Assembly: GCA_028622995.1 (NCBI GenBank)
Contig: JAJQJQ010000038.1
Coordinates: 1,488,001-1,552,000 of the forward strand
Reading direction: 5' to 3'
Source: Panagrolaimus kolymaensis
Lineage: Eukaryota > Nematoda > Chromadorea > Rhabditida > Panagrolaimidae
DNA: 64,000 bases
Part shown: in pieces, positions 48,059 to 61,300 of the stretch
How positions within the stretch are numbered: position 1 is the stretch's first letter
Layout: the number at the start of each line of letters is the position of its first letter
Translations under genes and position numbers: made by a program
Notes under the pieces: model-generated
Database searches by the model: none
Seen by the model: the letters and a program-made list of their open reading frames with translations, nothing else
What the model was told of the DNA's origin: nothing

Positions 48059-48801
48059 ATGCTTTATTCTATGCTAAAATGTTGGTTAATAACCTTCATT
48101 TTAATATTATTTATTATTCCACAAATATTTTGTGATGTTTATGAAAGTAATAAATTTTATATTTCGAACTACAAAAATACGGTACTTACAAAAAATAAAT
48201 TATTTTTTAGATGAAGTTAAATGTTTTTGTGATAAAATAGCTTGCCCTGGATCTCTAGTTTGCACGGGAAAATGGTGTTTAATTGGAATTCAATCTGACG
48301 GTAAATTTATTTTTTAAATCCTTAAAAAACGGTAATAATGACTTTAATTTTTCTTTTTGTTAAAGGTGGACCAGGAAAATTGCATCAAATGTGTGGTTGG
48401 GAAGATGATGAACGACCACCAGTAAATTGTGCGGAAGGATGGAATAAATGGACGGAAGTTTGTGCATGCACTGAACATTTATGTAATACATTTGCATTTT
48501 TACGTGCAAATATGGATCGTCAACATGAAGATTTATTAGGTGACGAACATCGAGGAAGAAATAATAAACTTGAAGTGAGTGCAGAAAAAAATACCTTTGT
48601 CCAAAAAAGAAAACGATTCATATTTTAAAAGACATACATAATTCATTCGTTAAATTTTAGGGAAATATGAGAAGTAGTCAAAATACAAAAAGGTGGTATC
48701 AACAAAATAATCAAATTGTTCTTCTAATCCTCATTCCATTAGGCGTAGGCGGTTTCCTCGTGTGCCTTATTTTTTTAAACTTTCATTGCAAGCTAGGCTA
48801 A
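48059..48801 (+). CDS. Type I membrane protein with Ly6/activin-receptor-like ectodomain
   Basis: Four exons (48059-48146, 48211-48300, 48366-48574, 48661-48801) give 175 aa. A signal peptide (CWLITFILILFIIPQIFC) is followed by a Cys-rich ectodomain: VKCFCDKIACPG, LVCTGKWCLIG, HQMCGWEDDE, VNCAEGWN, and the closing EVCACTEHLCN, which resembles the end of activin-receptor and Ly6-type three-finger folds. A charged linker (about 115-140) leads to one transmembrane helix (about 148-171, VLLILIPLGVGGFLVCLIFL) and a tiny HCKLG cytoplasmic tail. No kinase domain follows, so it is not itself a receptor kinase. Nematodes have many such single-pass proteins of unknown role. AATAAA at 48821 fits its 3' end. 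Confidence 0.82.
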
Positions 48802-49708
48802 TAATACATTTGCATTTTAAAATAAATTATTTAAACCTATATATCACTTGTAATAAAAAGTAACACAAAAAATAAATTATTAGCTACAATAAAAGAATTC
48901 AGAGGCAAAAAGTTAACTTTGGTGTTTTAAACTAACATTATTTCAAAGAAGAAGAAATGAGTTACTTTCGAAAAAGAAAGAAGTATGAACTTCTTAAATC
49001 ATGAATATTTCCATTCAAAAGAAGCAGCTATCATTTCCTCTCTAAATCTGATTGTGATGGTCAGAAATCTAAAAAGCGAATTAAGAAATAGGATTCCTTA
49101 ATGGTATCAATAAAAAGAACAAAGAAAGCATTAAAAGAGAGATTGAAACTACAAGCGTATGCAATTTTAAGAAAAAATTACTTTTAACCTCCTCGAAAAC
49201 ATAAACTTATTTGACCAATGTTTCACTCCATTATGTTTGATAATTATCAATCATTTTTATTATCATTTTTACTTTGACGACTACAAACATATTTTACTTA
49301 CCACATATGTATAAGAACGAACGCCATCACTCGTTACTCTCCCTCATAAGCAAAAAAAAAGAGGCCAAAAGAAATGATTGTTGCTGTTTCACTTGAATGG
49401 TTTACTTCAAACCAAACTAAAAGAGTCATTATGTGCATATTGATTAATGGTAAGGATTGTAAAAAGTTTGTGATGAGATAAATCCATTAAATTTACTAAA
49501 TGTAATCAAAGAAACATATGATAAAACACTTTACTCAGCTATATGTAAACAAAGCAATACAAAATCAAATACAAATTTCAAGCAACGTGAATACATACAG
49601 ATGATCACAATGCTATGAAACAATAAATTATAATTACAGTACAAAAAAATGACGAAAAAAAGAATAGGCTATGAGAGATGAAAGGAAATTTTGTGATTGA
49701 CGAAATAT
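48802..49708. other. Intergenic between convergent genes
   Basis: 3' flanks of the Ly6-like gene (+) and atlastin (-). AT-rich; AATAAA at 48821. No further gene is seen in 0.9 kb. Confidence 0.5.
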
Positions 49709-51652
49709 TTAATTGCGCTTCTTAGAAGTGTTAGCGGTGGCCTGAAAAATATAAGAATATTATAAAATGCAGGAAGAATGAATAAATAACGAACGTACAT
49801 TGGCTGCAAGTTGAAGTCCAACTTGACCAACAGGAAGAACAGCTTGTCGTAATACATTTTCCCACGTCCAATTAACAGCAGCATCAATACCAGTGCCAAC
49901 CTCACGTGCAATTCCAGAATAACGAACATAGCACCAAGTAATCAAAGTTATCATAACAATAAAGCAAATTGAAGTAAAGATACCGGCAATTGAGTTGAGT
50001 CCCACAAGTTGGAATACTTCTTGAAAAAAGTAATCGACAATTATTACAAATACAAGGACAGCTGGAGTACGCATAGATTTGAAGAGATTCTTGCTGTTGT
50101 TTTGGCGGGTAAAGTATTTGAATTGTTCCTAAAAAGGCATCGAGTAAAAAAATAATAGTAATAAGGTCACTTACTTCCATTTCTTCGTCAAGTTTTTCCA
50201 AATATTTAAGAGACATTTCAACACCGCCCATTTTACGAGTAGTCTTAAATTGTTGAATGGCTTCAATAGAGCAACGAGAATGTTCTTTATCAAGTGCCTC
50301 TGTGTTCATGTAAGGTGTATCACCACCACAGATTTCTTCCATATGACGAACATATAAAGCTTTAGCGGATGATACAGCAGCCAGATTGTTAGCTTCAGAT
50401 GTTGCTTGCAGCATTGACTTTGGCTCAGGCATATTTTCTCCATGGAATATAGTAATGTAAATCTAAAAACTAAAGTAAACAAACATAGTATCTAAGCAAA
50501 CTAACCTTGAAATATTCAAGCAATTCACGACAAGTAATTTGTTGGTTATTGATGCTTTTTACGGTGATATTGTTAGGATCAAGAAGACGAGGAATAAGAG
50601 CTTTGAGATTCGATTTAAAGTCTTCTTCTATTTCTATAAAGGAAGAACTTATTAAGAACAAGAATATTCGTCAACTTACCATCAAGTTCGCCACGAAAGA
50701 TGGGATTTTGTGCAACTTTCAAACCAGGATGAGGCATCAAAAAGCATGTAATCTTATCAAACGAAGTTTTGATTTGTTCACGAAGTTGGCGTAATTCAGG
50801 ATGCATTCGTTCGTTCAATTCCAAGCGCTTTGTAAGGATTCGATCACCACCAATAAATCCATAATCAGCATCATAAGGATAACTCCAATCACGAACCAAG
50901 AATAAGAGTTGTTGGAAAGGCTTTCCTTTGCATTCTTCAAGAGCAAGTTTACCATATTCTGTGAAAAGTTGTAAATGCTGCAAATCATCTTCTTGAACGT
51001 TTTGACTGATGTTATAGATCTAAAAAGAAGAAGTTAATAACGGTGATAGCATCCATATAACAAACTTGAACAGAAGATAGCATTGTTGAAAGAGCGAAAA
51101 TGGTTGCACAATCTTTCACAGTTGACATAGTATCAAAAGCTCCTTGAGTATCCATGAGAAGTACAACGACATCTTCATTGTTACGATCTTTGATCATAAA
51201 TGGTCTTGACCAAATAAGCATTCCATTGGTATCACGATCAGACCCACCTCTCCAACTGAATCCTTCTAGTTTATCAGCACTTGTAAGCCAATCCGTTGAT
51301 TCATCACCTTTCTCACGCCATGTCAAATAACGAAGGAAGAAATTGAGGATGAAGCTCTTTCCTTTACGAAAAGCACCAGCAACACTTATAAGAGCGACCT
51401 AAAAAGAGAAGAAAAGTGAACGAAAAATGAAGAAAAAGCAATACATACCTTTTTATCGGCATATTTTGGATCAAGTAGCAATTGAGTTAAAGCTGTTTCA
51501 TTTAAAACAAAAGTGTGATCTTCATCAATAGGATTGACAATTCTTACAGGACTTGGAGCAGAAGGCAATGGTTCTTGAAGCAATGCAGCAATGGTATCCT
51601 TTGTACGTTCTTCTTCACGGCGGTTAGTAGTATGATGTTCCATGGTTTCCAT
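49709..51652 (-). CDS. atln-1: Atlastin, ER membrane-fusion GTPase
   Basis: Dynamin-like GTPase that fuses ER tubules. Seven exons on the minus strand (51652-51449, 51398-51066, 51019-50680, 50633-50506, 50462-50175, 50128-49799, 49741-49709) give 551 aa. The GTPase domain has the P-loop GAFRKGKSF (76-84, including the R79 that acts as an intramolecular finger in atlastins), switch DTQGAFD and the G4 motif VRDW. A three-helix middle domain (about 350-445) precedes a hydrophobic hairpin (about 455-505, [11 protein letters not shown] and [15 protein letters not shown]), then an amphipathic tail ([15 protein letters not shown]) needed for fusion and a basic end KKRN. The start is the ATG 7 bases after an acceptor-like TTTTTAG; an in-frame GTG just upstream was not preferred. 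Confidence 0.96.
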
Positions 51653-52470
51653 TGACACCTAAAAATCAAAAACAAAATAATAAACAAAAATAAGAAAGAA
51701 ATGCAGTTTAAAAGCGAACAAAGAACAAACGACAAAATGATTGACATCAAAACGCTGTCTCGACTGGGGCAACTTTATACTCGTTACACGCCCGCGATTT
51801 TTCATTATCGAGAAAAGAGAAAAACCTATGTTCCATCAACAGCTAAGGTTACAAAGCTCAACCAATCAATAAAAGGCGAGAAAAAAATGAAAAAGGAGAA
51901 AAATGGAACGAAAAAGAATGGTTTCAATGAATCAAAAAAACTACAAAAGCAATTTTTTTTTTATTGAAAACAAAAGAGAGGAGAAAAAAATGGATGAGTA
52001 AAAAATTGTGAAAATAAAAGCAATTGCACGAAGAGAAATAGCAGCTGGTGGAGGGAATGAAAGAAAAAATCATATAATAAGCCCAAGTTAGTTTAATGTA
52101 ATAAAAATTACTATGGTAATATTTGTAAAAAATGATGGAGGAAGGAAGCAACAAACTAATAAAAAAATGTTAATCACACGAAAAAATATTTTTGATGATT
52201 GAAAGAAATCATGCGCTGACGAAGTTTTGCATTTTTTTGAAAGCTAAAAAAAAGAAGGAAGGAGGAGAAATATTCCAATCGAGAGTTCTTTATTTCCATG
52301 CTACACATTTTGCCCGTTGACGCGTGGAAATACGTGGAGTCAAAGCTTTTTTGCACATTGAAGAATTAATATTATTAAATTTTATATTTCCGTCATCTTT
52401 TATGGTTTATTTGTTTTTTGAATTATAAAGCTAAACTAATCCCCTCTCATTTTTTATAGCAGAAACTTTA
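51653..52470. promoter_or_regulatory. Divergent intergenic region, atlastin and TM9SF
   Basis: 818 bases between two start codons that face apart. Candidate spliced-leader acceptors lie at both ends: TTTTTAG on the minus strand (cta at 51660-51662) for atlastin and TTTTTTATAG ending 52459 on the plus strand for TM9SF. Promoters of both genes probably lie between them; no core element is recognised. Confidence 0.45.
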
Positions 52471-54653
52471 ATGGGAAAATCGATCTCCCATATTATTTGG
52501 CTTCTTGCCTTTTTATCGGTTTTTGTTCAAGCTGATGAACATACCCATATTTATAGTGATAATGAGGAAGTTATACTTTGGATGAATACAGTTGGACCAT
52601 ATAGCAATCGACAAGAAACATATTCATACTTTTCTTTACCATTTTGTAAAGGAAATAAAGAAAGTATTGGACATTATCATGAAACTATTGGTGAAGCATT
52701 ATTAGGAGTTGAACTCGAACATTCTGGTATTGATATTCGCTTTAAAGGTAACGACTATCGCCATCTTGTTAATGCCCTCTTTGTTTATACTAAAATTTCC
52801 TTTTAAGTTAATACTCCCAAAGACGATATTTGTCGTCGAATTATGTCCAATGATGATTACGAAGCTATGTCATTTGCCATTCAACATGATTATTCGTATC
52901 AAATGTATCTCGATGATTTGCCACTTTGGGGTTAGTTGCTTGAGAGATGGGCTCATTGTATATATACCGATGGCGTTTTTTAGCACTAGTCGGTGAGGTT
53001 GATCCATCAGATCCCAATGGAGTTATACTTTTCACTCATAAAAAGTTTGAATTTGGATATAATGGCGAACAAGCAAGTTTCCTATTCTCTTTTTCAAAAC
53101 CATTACTAAACTAAAATTTTTGCTTTAGATAGTCGACGTAAATATTACAGTTGATAACAAAGTCACCTTAAAGCCAAATATGGAAGTTGCTTTTACTTAT
53201 GAAGTTATTTGGAAGCCATCGGGTATTCAATTTGAAAATCGTTTTGATAAATATCTTGATCCAACTTTCTTCCAACATCGAGTTAGTTTCACCATTTTCG
53301 TTAACTTTTTTGTTAATAATTTAAAATTAAGATTCATTGGTTCTCAATCTTTAATTCATTCATGATGGTCATCTTTTTGGTTGGGTTAGTTTGGATGATC
53401 CTTCTTCGAACTCTAAATAAGGATTATGCCCGGTATCATAAAGATGATGTGGAAGCAGATGATAATGATATTGGTGAAGATTATGGTTGGAAGCAAGTTC
53501 ATGGTGATGTATTTCGTCCACCAAGTTATCCATTATTATTTTCATCGGTTATTGGAACGGGTTATCATCTTCTTAGCGTAGTTTTTGTTATGATTGCTTT
53601 GGCTATTGTTGCTGAATTTTATACTCAGTTTGTTTATTTCTGAAAGTTTAGGATTTTTGAATGAGAAATGTTTTTTTTATAGACGTGGTTCATTAATGAG
53701 TGCAACCATTTTTGTTTATGCCCTTTGTGCTCCATTCAATGGATATTTTGGTGGTGGAATGTATAGTCGTTTGAGTGGAAAACGATGGATTAAACAAATG
53801 ATTGTTGGATCATTACTTTTCCCAGTTTTAATTGGTGCTGTTGCTATAACAATTAATTGGATTTCTATTTATTATCATGCTTCAAGAGCCATTCCATTTA
53901 CAACTATGGTACGAGAAATCACTAACAAAAATAATATTTAGTAATAATTATTTTTAATTTTTTAGCTTGCTATTCTTGCCATTTGTTCTTTCGTTGTATT
54001 ACCTCTCAATTTTTTGGGAACTATTTTGGGTCGAAATCTTAAGGGTCAAGCTGATATTCCATGCCGAATTAATGTTGTGCCCCGGCCAATTCCAGATAAA
54101 AAATGGTTCCTTGAACCATGGTTTATTGTTATCGTATCAGGATTTTTACCATTTGGTTCAATTTTTATTGAAATGTAAATTTTTCATTTCCTCGTTTTTC
54201 ATAGTTATATTTTTGCTTTTTTTTCTTTTTAGGTACTTTATTTTCACATCATTTTGGGCATACAAAATTTATTATGTTTATGGGTTTATGTTCTTAGTCA
54301 CATTAATCCTCTTGGTTGTTACGGCTTGCGTAACCATTGTTTCCACTTATTTCCTTTTGAATGCTGAAGATTATCGTTGGAGATGGTGTAGTTTCCTTTC
54401 AGGCGGCTCAGTTTCTGTTTATGTTTACCTTTATTCTATTTATTATTTTATGTTCAAAACAAAGTAAGAATATAATTTTTTTGAAATAAATTAAATAATG
54501 GATTTTAGAATGTACGGATTATTCCAAACTGTATTTTACTTTGGTTATATGGGTTTATTCAGTCTCGCTTTAGGCGTCCTTTGTGGTACTGTAGGTTATA
54601 TCAGTTCTGCAACATTTATTCATAAAATTTATTCTCGAATTAAGCTTGATTAA
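52471..54653 (+). CDS. TM9SF3: Nonaspanin, TM9SF3-type nine-transmembrane protein
   Basis: Golgi/endosomal nonaspanin implicated in membrane-protein sorting. Nine exons (52471-52747, 52808-52930, 52984-53072, 53129-53281, 53332-53627, 53683-53908, 53966-54174, 54233-54463, 54509-54653) give 582 aa. A signal peptide ([12 protein letters not shown]) leads to a lumenal N domain of about 220 residues ([34 protein letters not shown]), then nine membrane segments. Family blocks include [53 protein letters not shown] and [18 protein letters not shown], nearly the same as human TM9SF3. The C terminus SRIKLD matches the KxD-type COPI-binding end of the family. Intron 3 uses a GC donor (CAA|gcaagt). 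Confidence 0.95.
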
Positions 54654-56757
54654 ATTTTACAATACTTCAATAATTAATTTTCTCGATTTTTTTTTGTACT
54701 AATGTTATAGGTTATACGGAAAATATGTACTAATATATTTTTGATTGATATGTATTATTTTTTATTTATTTCAATAATAACCTTTTTTTTTCAACTCTTC
54801 TTTGAATCTTATTTTTCCACCGTTTTTTTTTGTATCTGATTTTGTATAAAAGTGATTCCACAAAAGAAAAAAAGTTTGCAATGTTTTAATATTTATTTTA
54901 ATTAAGGGATTTGTTTATTTAAAAATAAATTTGATTTGTTACTTTTATTTTTGAAGATTGTTTAAAGTAAAAAACTATAGATTTTAAATATGCAGCAAAA
55001 TACCATAAGTTCTGTAATTGTTTGTTGGTTAAACAAAAAAAATTATTTGAATTTTTTTATTTTTATTCATTGCATGGTTTTTTTAATTAACAAAAAAAAT
55101 TATTGTGCAAATTTTTGTATAATACAAGTGTGATATGAACGGATAGTGCAAGTGGACGTTGAAATAACAAAATTATAAAGAAAAAAAAGAGAAACAACAT
55201 TGATGATGGAAAAAAAAAGCTCTTTACTGAGATTATTAAAAAGAGGAGGGTGGCAGAAATCGATACGATATCTACAAAAAAGAATGGTTTCAAAAAAAGG
55301 CATGAAGATAATTTTTTGGTGTCGTCTAAGTGTAAAAATGAGATAAATAAACAAACAAAACAAAAAAAGGCAATATCAAGAGGAGCGTTGCTGACGCGCA
55401 TTTTCTGGCTTTTTTTTCTTCCTGGTTTAATAATATCAAAGTTAAAAGTACCGTATTTTTTGTTGTTGTTTTTGAAATGCTTTATAAAAATTGGAAAATG
55501 GGAGGAGGTATTTAAAGCCAAAAAATGCGCTAAAGCACCGTAATATGCACGTTAAAAATACAAAAATCAAAAATTTACGTCGCAAAAATAAAAAGAAGAG
55601 AAGTGAGAGTAAAATTAATTTCAAGGCTCATTGCATAGTATTTTTTTTAGCTGATCGACAGCGAAAAAAAAAGTTACAAAAAAAAACACATAATTAAAAA
55701 AGAAAAAAACCACTGAGATTTCATTGGCGATAATAATAGAGTTTCAATGCGACAAGTAGAAACAACAATGCCGATAGAAAATGATAATAATAATAATACA
55801 ATTTTACAAAACAAAAACAAAAAAATTAATGAGTTTGGGAATGAAATTATAGTGAAAAAATGCTGCTTATAATTGGTTGATTTGGATTAACAAACAAAAA
55901 AATATTACCCCGAAATAAAGGACAAAAATTGAGGAAAATAAATAATAAAAAAGTTAGGAAAAAATATCAAAGTTTCAATGCAAAAATTAATTTTAAAAGG
56001 ACAACAACAACCGTCGTTGCAGTAAAAAAAAGGAAAGGAAAAAAGATGTAAAGCTTATTTTTTCTTAAAATAAAAAAAAAAGAAGAAACCGAAAGGTACT
56101 TTTATAAATTAAGAGCGAGATACAAATAGGATAGAGTAAAGCTTATTGGAAGAAAAAAAAGAAGAAGAGAATATTGAAGATCGTATACTGACCAAAAGTG
56201 AAACACACCACCATAGCCGAAGAAAATAAAACAGAAATTATAAAAGTAAAAAAAGAAAAGAAAATAGGGAAACCTGAAATTTAACAAATAAGGGTGCCGA
56301 TTTCTGCAAAGTTTTTATTTACCACTGATTGGTAGCTTAAGGAGCTCAAAAAAATTTGGAAATTTAAAAAAGGTTTAGGAAAAAAGTTACTGGCCTTTGG
56401 CTTAGGAAAGAAAACTGTTCATTGTTTTTTTTTTAAAGCAATTAGGAAAATAAAAAAAGCTCATTTTGAACTTTTTTGTGACGTCGATTCATTGAAAAAA
56501 AAAGGTTGGACTTAAAAAGAATTGTTTGTTAGGAAATTATTGTTGTTCGCCAATCAGCAGTTATGGTATTAAACTCAGGATGGTTTTGAGTTTATTATAT
56601 TAATTTTTCTTTAGTTTAAACTTTAAAGCAGCGGCTACCCGTCATCAAAATACCCGTCAAAAAATCCACAAAGCAGCAGCAAATTGGTAATGTAAGAAAG
56701 AAAAAAAAGTGTTAGATAAAAGAGCAGAAATTAATTAACAATAACAATAACACATTT
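54654..56757. other. Intergenic between convergent TM9SF and GATA genes
   Basis: 2.1 kb, AT-rich, strongly A-rich on the plus strand from 55600 to 56300. Open frames of up to 144 codons on the minus strand (55087-55521) are Phe/Leu/Lys-rich and low-complexity. No gene or repeat is recognised. Confidence 0.5.
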
Positions 56758-58349
56758 TTAGGCGTTACCTAAACTATGCAATTGTGTGGATTGTTGATGT
56801 TGATCAATAAAAGATGGAAAGATATTAGCTACAGAAACCGAAGGACCCTCCCCTAAAAATCCAAGATTTGGTAATTGTGATAATAAAGAAGAATTAAGAG
56901 ATGTTGCAAGTTGGGATAAATCTTTTTCATTTAACATATTTCCACCACTATTGGAAGATTTTTTATTTGGTGTTCCATTATTGCTGCTACTTCCATTGCT
57001 ATCACTATTTTCATCTTCACCATTAGCATTTTTTCTTCGAAATCTTTGTTGAATTACATCTTTTCTCATATGAACTGGGCGAGTAGTCTTAAAAATGAAA
57101 AAAGCGAATTAATATTTAATTTAAAAGTTTTGGCGCAAATTAAATATTTACCTTGTGAAGCCGATAGTATAATCCGCATGCATTACAAACAAGTTTGCCT
57201 TCTTGATCTCGTCTCCATGCTGTGGTTTTAGTGGTAAAACAATTAGCACATCGAGGCGAACTTGAATCGGTTTCACCACCTGCACTTGTAATAAATTCTT
57301 GGATTTGTTCATCCTAAAAAAATTTATAACTATAATTTTTTTGTTTTTAAATATAATTTTAAACTTACAGTAAATAACTCATCTTCTTTTTCTCGTTTTA
57401 TATTTGGTTTAAAATCTTCAAGAATTTTTCCATTTAAAATTGATGGTGAAACACAGCGTTTTGGTGATTTTTTAGAATTTGGAGATTTTTTATTTGTATT
57501 ATTATTATGATTATTGCCGCTGCTGCTACTTGTGGTGCCATTAGAATTGGATGTAGTTGTAGCTGTTTGACCATTCATGGTTGCATTTAAAACATTTAAT
57601 AAATTATTTGGATCATTTTGAAGCATTCCCGATTGAAAAAATGCATTAAAAACTTCATTATTTCCTTGTGATCCACCCAATACAGTAGCGAGGGTTAAAT
57701 TATCGACAAATTGTTGATTTGTCATTTGTGTGGAATTTTGTTCCATTAATGCTGACATAATTTGATCTAAATTTCCACTTCCACCATTGTTACTTTCTAT
57801 TGATTCTTGTTTGGAAACTTTTTGAATTGCATCTCGAGTGGGTTTACGCTTCCTACTACCGGACATGCTGGATTTCCTGTAATATAAAATAAAATTTAAA
57901 AATGAATTAAAATTATTTTTATTTATATTTTTGCAAAAAAAAAAGTGTAAAATTTCATACCCATTTATTTCTCCATTTTCTTTTGTTGAAAATATTAATT
58001 CTGTACCTTCATCTTCTGTAGCTGATGAAGGCCTTATAGCATTTGGAGTGAAGCCACCATTTTCAGTTAAAGGCGATATGGTTTCTGATCTAATTATTCC
58101 ACCATTTCCACCATTAATAATATCTCTGGTGCATAATTTTTTTGTTGCTGGATATGATGAGGATGATGCTGCAACTAATTCGGATCGAGCTGATAACTCT
58201 TCAACTCGAGCAAATAATAAATCCAATTTTTGTGCTACTTGTGCAACAGATTTTTTTAAATCTTCATGCAAATGAAGGCATGATGAACATGGTGAACCGC
58301 CACCATTTATACTATTAGGTGAGGGTGAATTTGAAGCCGCCATAACCAT
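56758..58349 (-). CDS. egl-18/elt-6: GATA-type zinc-finger transcription factor (EGL-18/ELT-6 class)
   Basis: Nuclear factor that binds GATA sites; the C. elegans relatives control seam-cell and vulval fates. Four coding exons on the minus strand (58349-57961, 57876-57369, 57313-57152, 57087-56758) give 462 aa from the first ATG. One zinc finger, C321-x2-C324-x17-C342-x2-C345 ([29 protein letters not shown]), is followed by the basic extension [19 protein letters not shown], which distinguishes EGL-18/ELT-6 from the END/ELT-2 group. N-terminal to it are a leucine-rich helix (about 25-55, [22 protein letters not shown]) and Asn/Ser-rich low-complexity segments with a basic patch ([11 protein letters not shown]). 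The 5' end is uncertain: an acceptor ending at 58409 opens this exon 59 bases before the chosen ATG, in frame, so an upstream exon may add residues. Confidence 0.9.
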
Positions 58350-61300
58350 ATTATCGTGGCATGAAATAACGTCACACAGTGACGAGCTTTTTTGTGGTTT
58401 TTCTTGTTCTAAAAAAATTGACAAACTTAGAAAAAACTTTCTTTTAAATAAAAATATAAATGACAAAAGCACACGCTTTTATTTTTAACATTAAATGAAG
58501 AAAAAAAGGAAGGAAGATAATGGGCATGGAAAATAAAAATAAAAATAAAAAAATAAAATTTTTGAAAATTATCGATGCATAGAATAATTTGATAAGGGGA
58601 AGGAAGAAAAAATGACAACAACGACATCAAGAAGAAATATATAAAAAAAGTAGCGACAAAATTACGAGGAAGAGGAAAAGAGAGTTGATAAAAAGTTTCG
58701 ATAACGTTAACGCGTTAACTCGGAGATAAGCTGTCATTGATAAGAAAAACTAAATAAAAATAAAATTTAAAATTAAAAAAGGCATTATCATCATTTTGAA
58801 AAAAGTTTTTAGTTCTATTTATAAGAGAATTTTTATTATTAGTAAATAATTTTTATAGTTCCTTTTTTATTATGATTTTGAAATTTTCATATCTTTTATT
58901 AGTTAAGCAATAATAATAATAAACTTATGTAAAAGAAGTAATAATAATAAAAAATACTATATGACGCGATTTGGTTTTAGGCACAAAACACTACTGTTAA
59001 CCATAATGTCTTCAACAAGCTCCTTTTAGTCAGCTTTTTTTTGAGCAAACATCTCTCTTTCGAAATAAACTTTGTGTATGCCCTTTCAAGAAAAAGAAAA
59101 TAGCCAATATGAAATGATAAGCACTTTTTTAAAAACTATCAAAGCGAAAAAAATAAAATATAAAGCGCAAAGATGAGAACAAAAAAAAGCTTGCGCCTCC
59201 GGCTGTTCATTGCTCTTGAGACCCTAGTAGCCCAGCCAAGCCCAAGCAAGCAGCATAAATAGAAGAAAAACATGCGCACCGAAAATAAAAAATATAAATA
59301 AAAAAAAATAGATAGAAAAAAATAAAGAAACGGATTGAATAAAAAATGAACAAAGATTGCGCTCTCCATCTTTTTCTTTTTTTTATTTCCCTAACACCAA
59401 AGAACTAAAACATCAATGGCAAATAGCATAAATAAAAAAAAGGGTGAATTTCCGGAGCCACCAACCGATTTACGGGTAGTTTGGTCTTTTTTAGCTTCTT
59501 ACAAAGGCAGTTCGTCGTTGATGCTTAGGCTCCAATATTGTTCTGGTTGTTGTTGCTGTTAAAAAAAAGTAATCTATCGATAAAGCCCAAATTGCTGCTG
59601 TTTGCCAGCTTTTTTATGTTGAAGGTGCCACTAAAAAAATAAATAAATGCGCGCCGCTGTTAGGAAAACGATAAAAATAAGAAAAGAAAAATGGAAAGGT
59701 TTTTATTCCTTTCATTTTTTTCATTTTAGGATTTACATACAGACTTTCTTCTGATGAAAGCAATAATTTCTTAGGCACTATAAAAAAACATTTATAAAAC
59801 TTTAACACAAGTGCTGATAAAAAAAATGGAGGCAAGCAAGAAAATAAAATATGTAATAAATTATTAGAAAATAATAATTTAGGATTCAGTGGGTGAAAAG
59901 TAAGTAATAATGATGGAGTTAAGGATTTTTTCACATTTAGCTAACTATCTTTCCTTATTTTTTTCCTAAACAATTCTCTTTTTCTCCTTTTTCCCATCAC
60001 ACACATACACATATATTTACGATACAACAACAACGACAATAAACTTGATAAGAGGGGCGTTAAGGGAAATGGGAAGAACAATAAGAGTTAAGAAAAAAAA
60101 TTTAGTTGTTACGCAACCAACCAATCTTTTTTTTCTTTCTCTGATAAGACCAATAACAAACAATCATCATCTTATCGAGAACAAAAAAATGTGAAGAAAA
60201 TCAAAAAACGTGCGCAAGAAAGTAAGTAAGCAGCTAGAAAAGAAAAAAATGAAGAAAAAAATGAGAACTGATTTTGTTGATTTGAATGTTGTTTTTAAGC
60301 TTTGAGACTTGTCAAAATGATGATGAAAAAAAAGAAGAAAGAAAGAAAAAAAAGTCGAGGAGAGATTTGATTCTTTGATTGGCGTATTTTTTATTTCTCA
60401 CATACAAACATTTTTTTGTACGTCGAAGTCGAAGCTTCCGGGCGATAGAATAAATTCAGAAAGAAAGAAAGAGAAAGTGACAGTCAGCGTTCGCGCAGCT
60501 CTAAAATCAAAAAAGCTAAATATAAAAAAGTGAGAAGATTGACGTCCGAAATCAGTTTCTCTTAAAACATTTTTTTTCTTTCTTAACATTTTGGCAGTTA
60601 AGCGACTAGTCATCATCGAGGTTTATGATATATTTTCCCTTTACCAATACTAACTACATTATTAAAAGAATATAATCTCTTTGACGAACGACAACGACGA
60701 CAAGCTGCTTGCAGCTGCAATTGAATGAATGCTTTTTTTTTTCTCATTTTCGTTGTTGTTGTTGTCAGCCTTATTTTATTTTCACAAGGGGCAGTTAGTT
60801 AGTCGGTCAGGAGGGCTTTTTCTTGCTAGGCTTACTAGCTTGGTTGTAAGCTTGCACACCGCGAAAATGAAAAAAATTACTAACTGCTGGTGTTTGTGTT
60901 ATGTTCGTTTTTACGTCGTTGTAGCCGCGAAGAAAAAAAAACCTTGTGCATTTTTTCCGCAAACGCTTGCTTGTTTGCCATTAACAGTGGCAGAATAAAG
61001 AAAAACTAACCTCACTGACAACGACAACGTATAAACATTTTTTTTATCAATGGCAGCAGGCTTTTTAGAGAATAATTTTTGGTTGTCAAAGATGAAGAAA
61101 AAAATAAAATATTTTTAAAAAGAAACAACCAAAGCTTAAAAAGTGCTTAAAGGAAGCTTACGCTTGCATGCTTTTTAAAAAAGGTTAAAAATGGGAAAGA
61201 CGAATGACTATCATGCTATGCATGTTTGTTGACCATTTGACCGCGTCATGGAAACCGATGGAAAAAAGGGCAAAAAATTTTTTAAACATATTTATTACAA

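Noticed and set aside
51653..51658. In-frame GTG two codons upstream of the atlastin ATG as start
   Set aside because: Nuclear eukaryotic start at GTG is unlikely with an ATG 6 bases further on, and the GTG directly abuts an acceptor AG.
55087..55521. 144-codon open frame on the minus strand, with overlapping plus-strand frames
   Set aside because: Low-complexity hydrophobic/Lys peptide in an A-rich tract, overlapped by other open frames in several phases; typical of AT-rich intergenic DNA.
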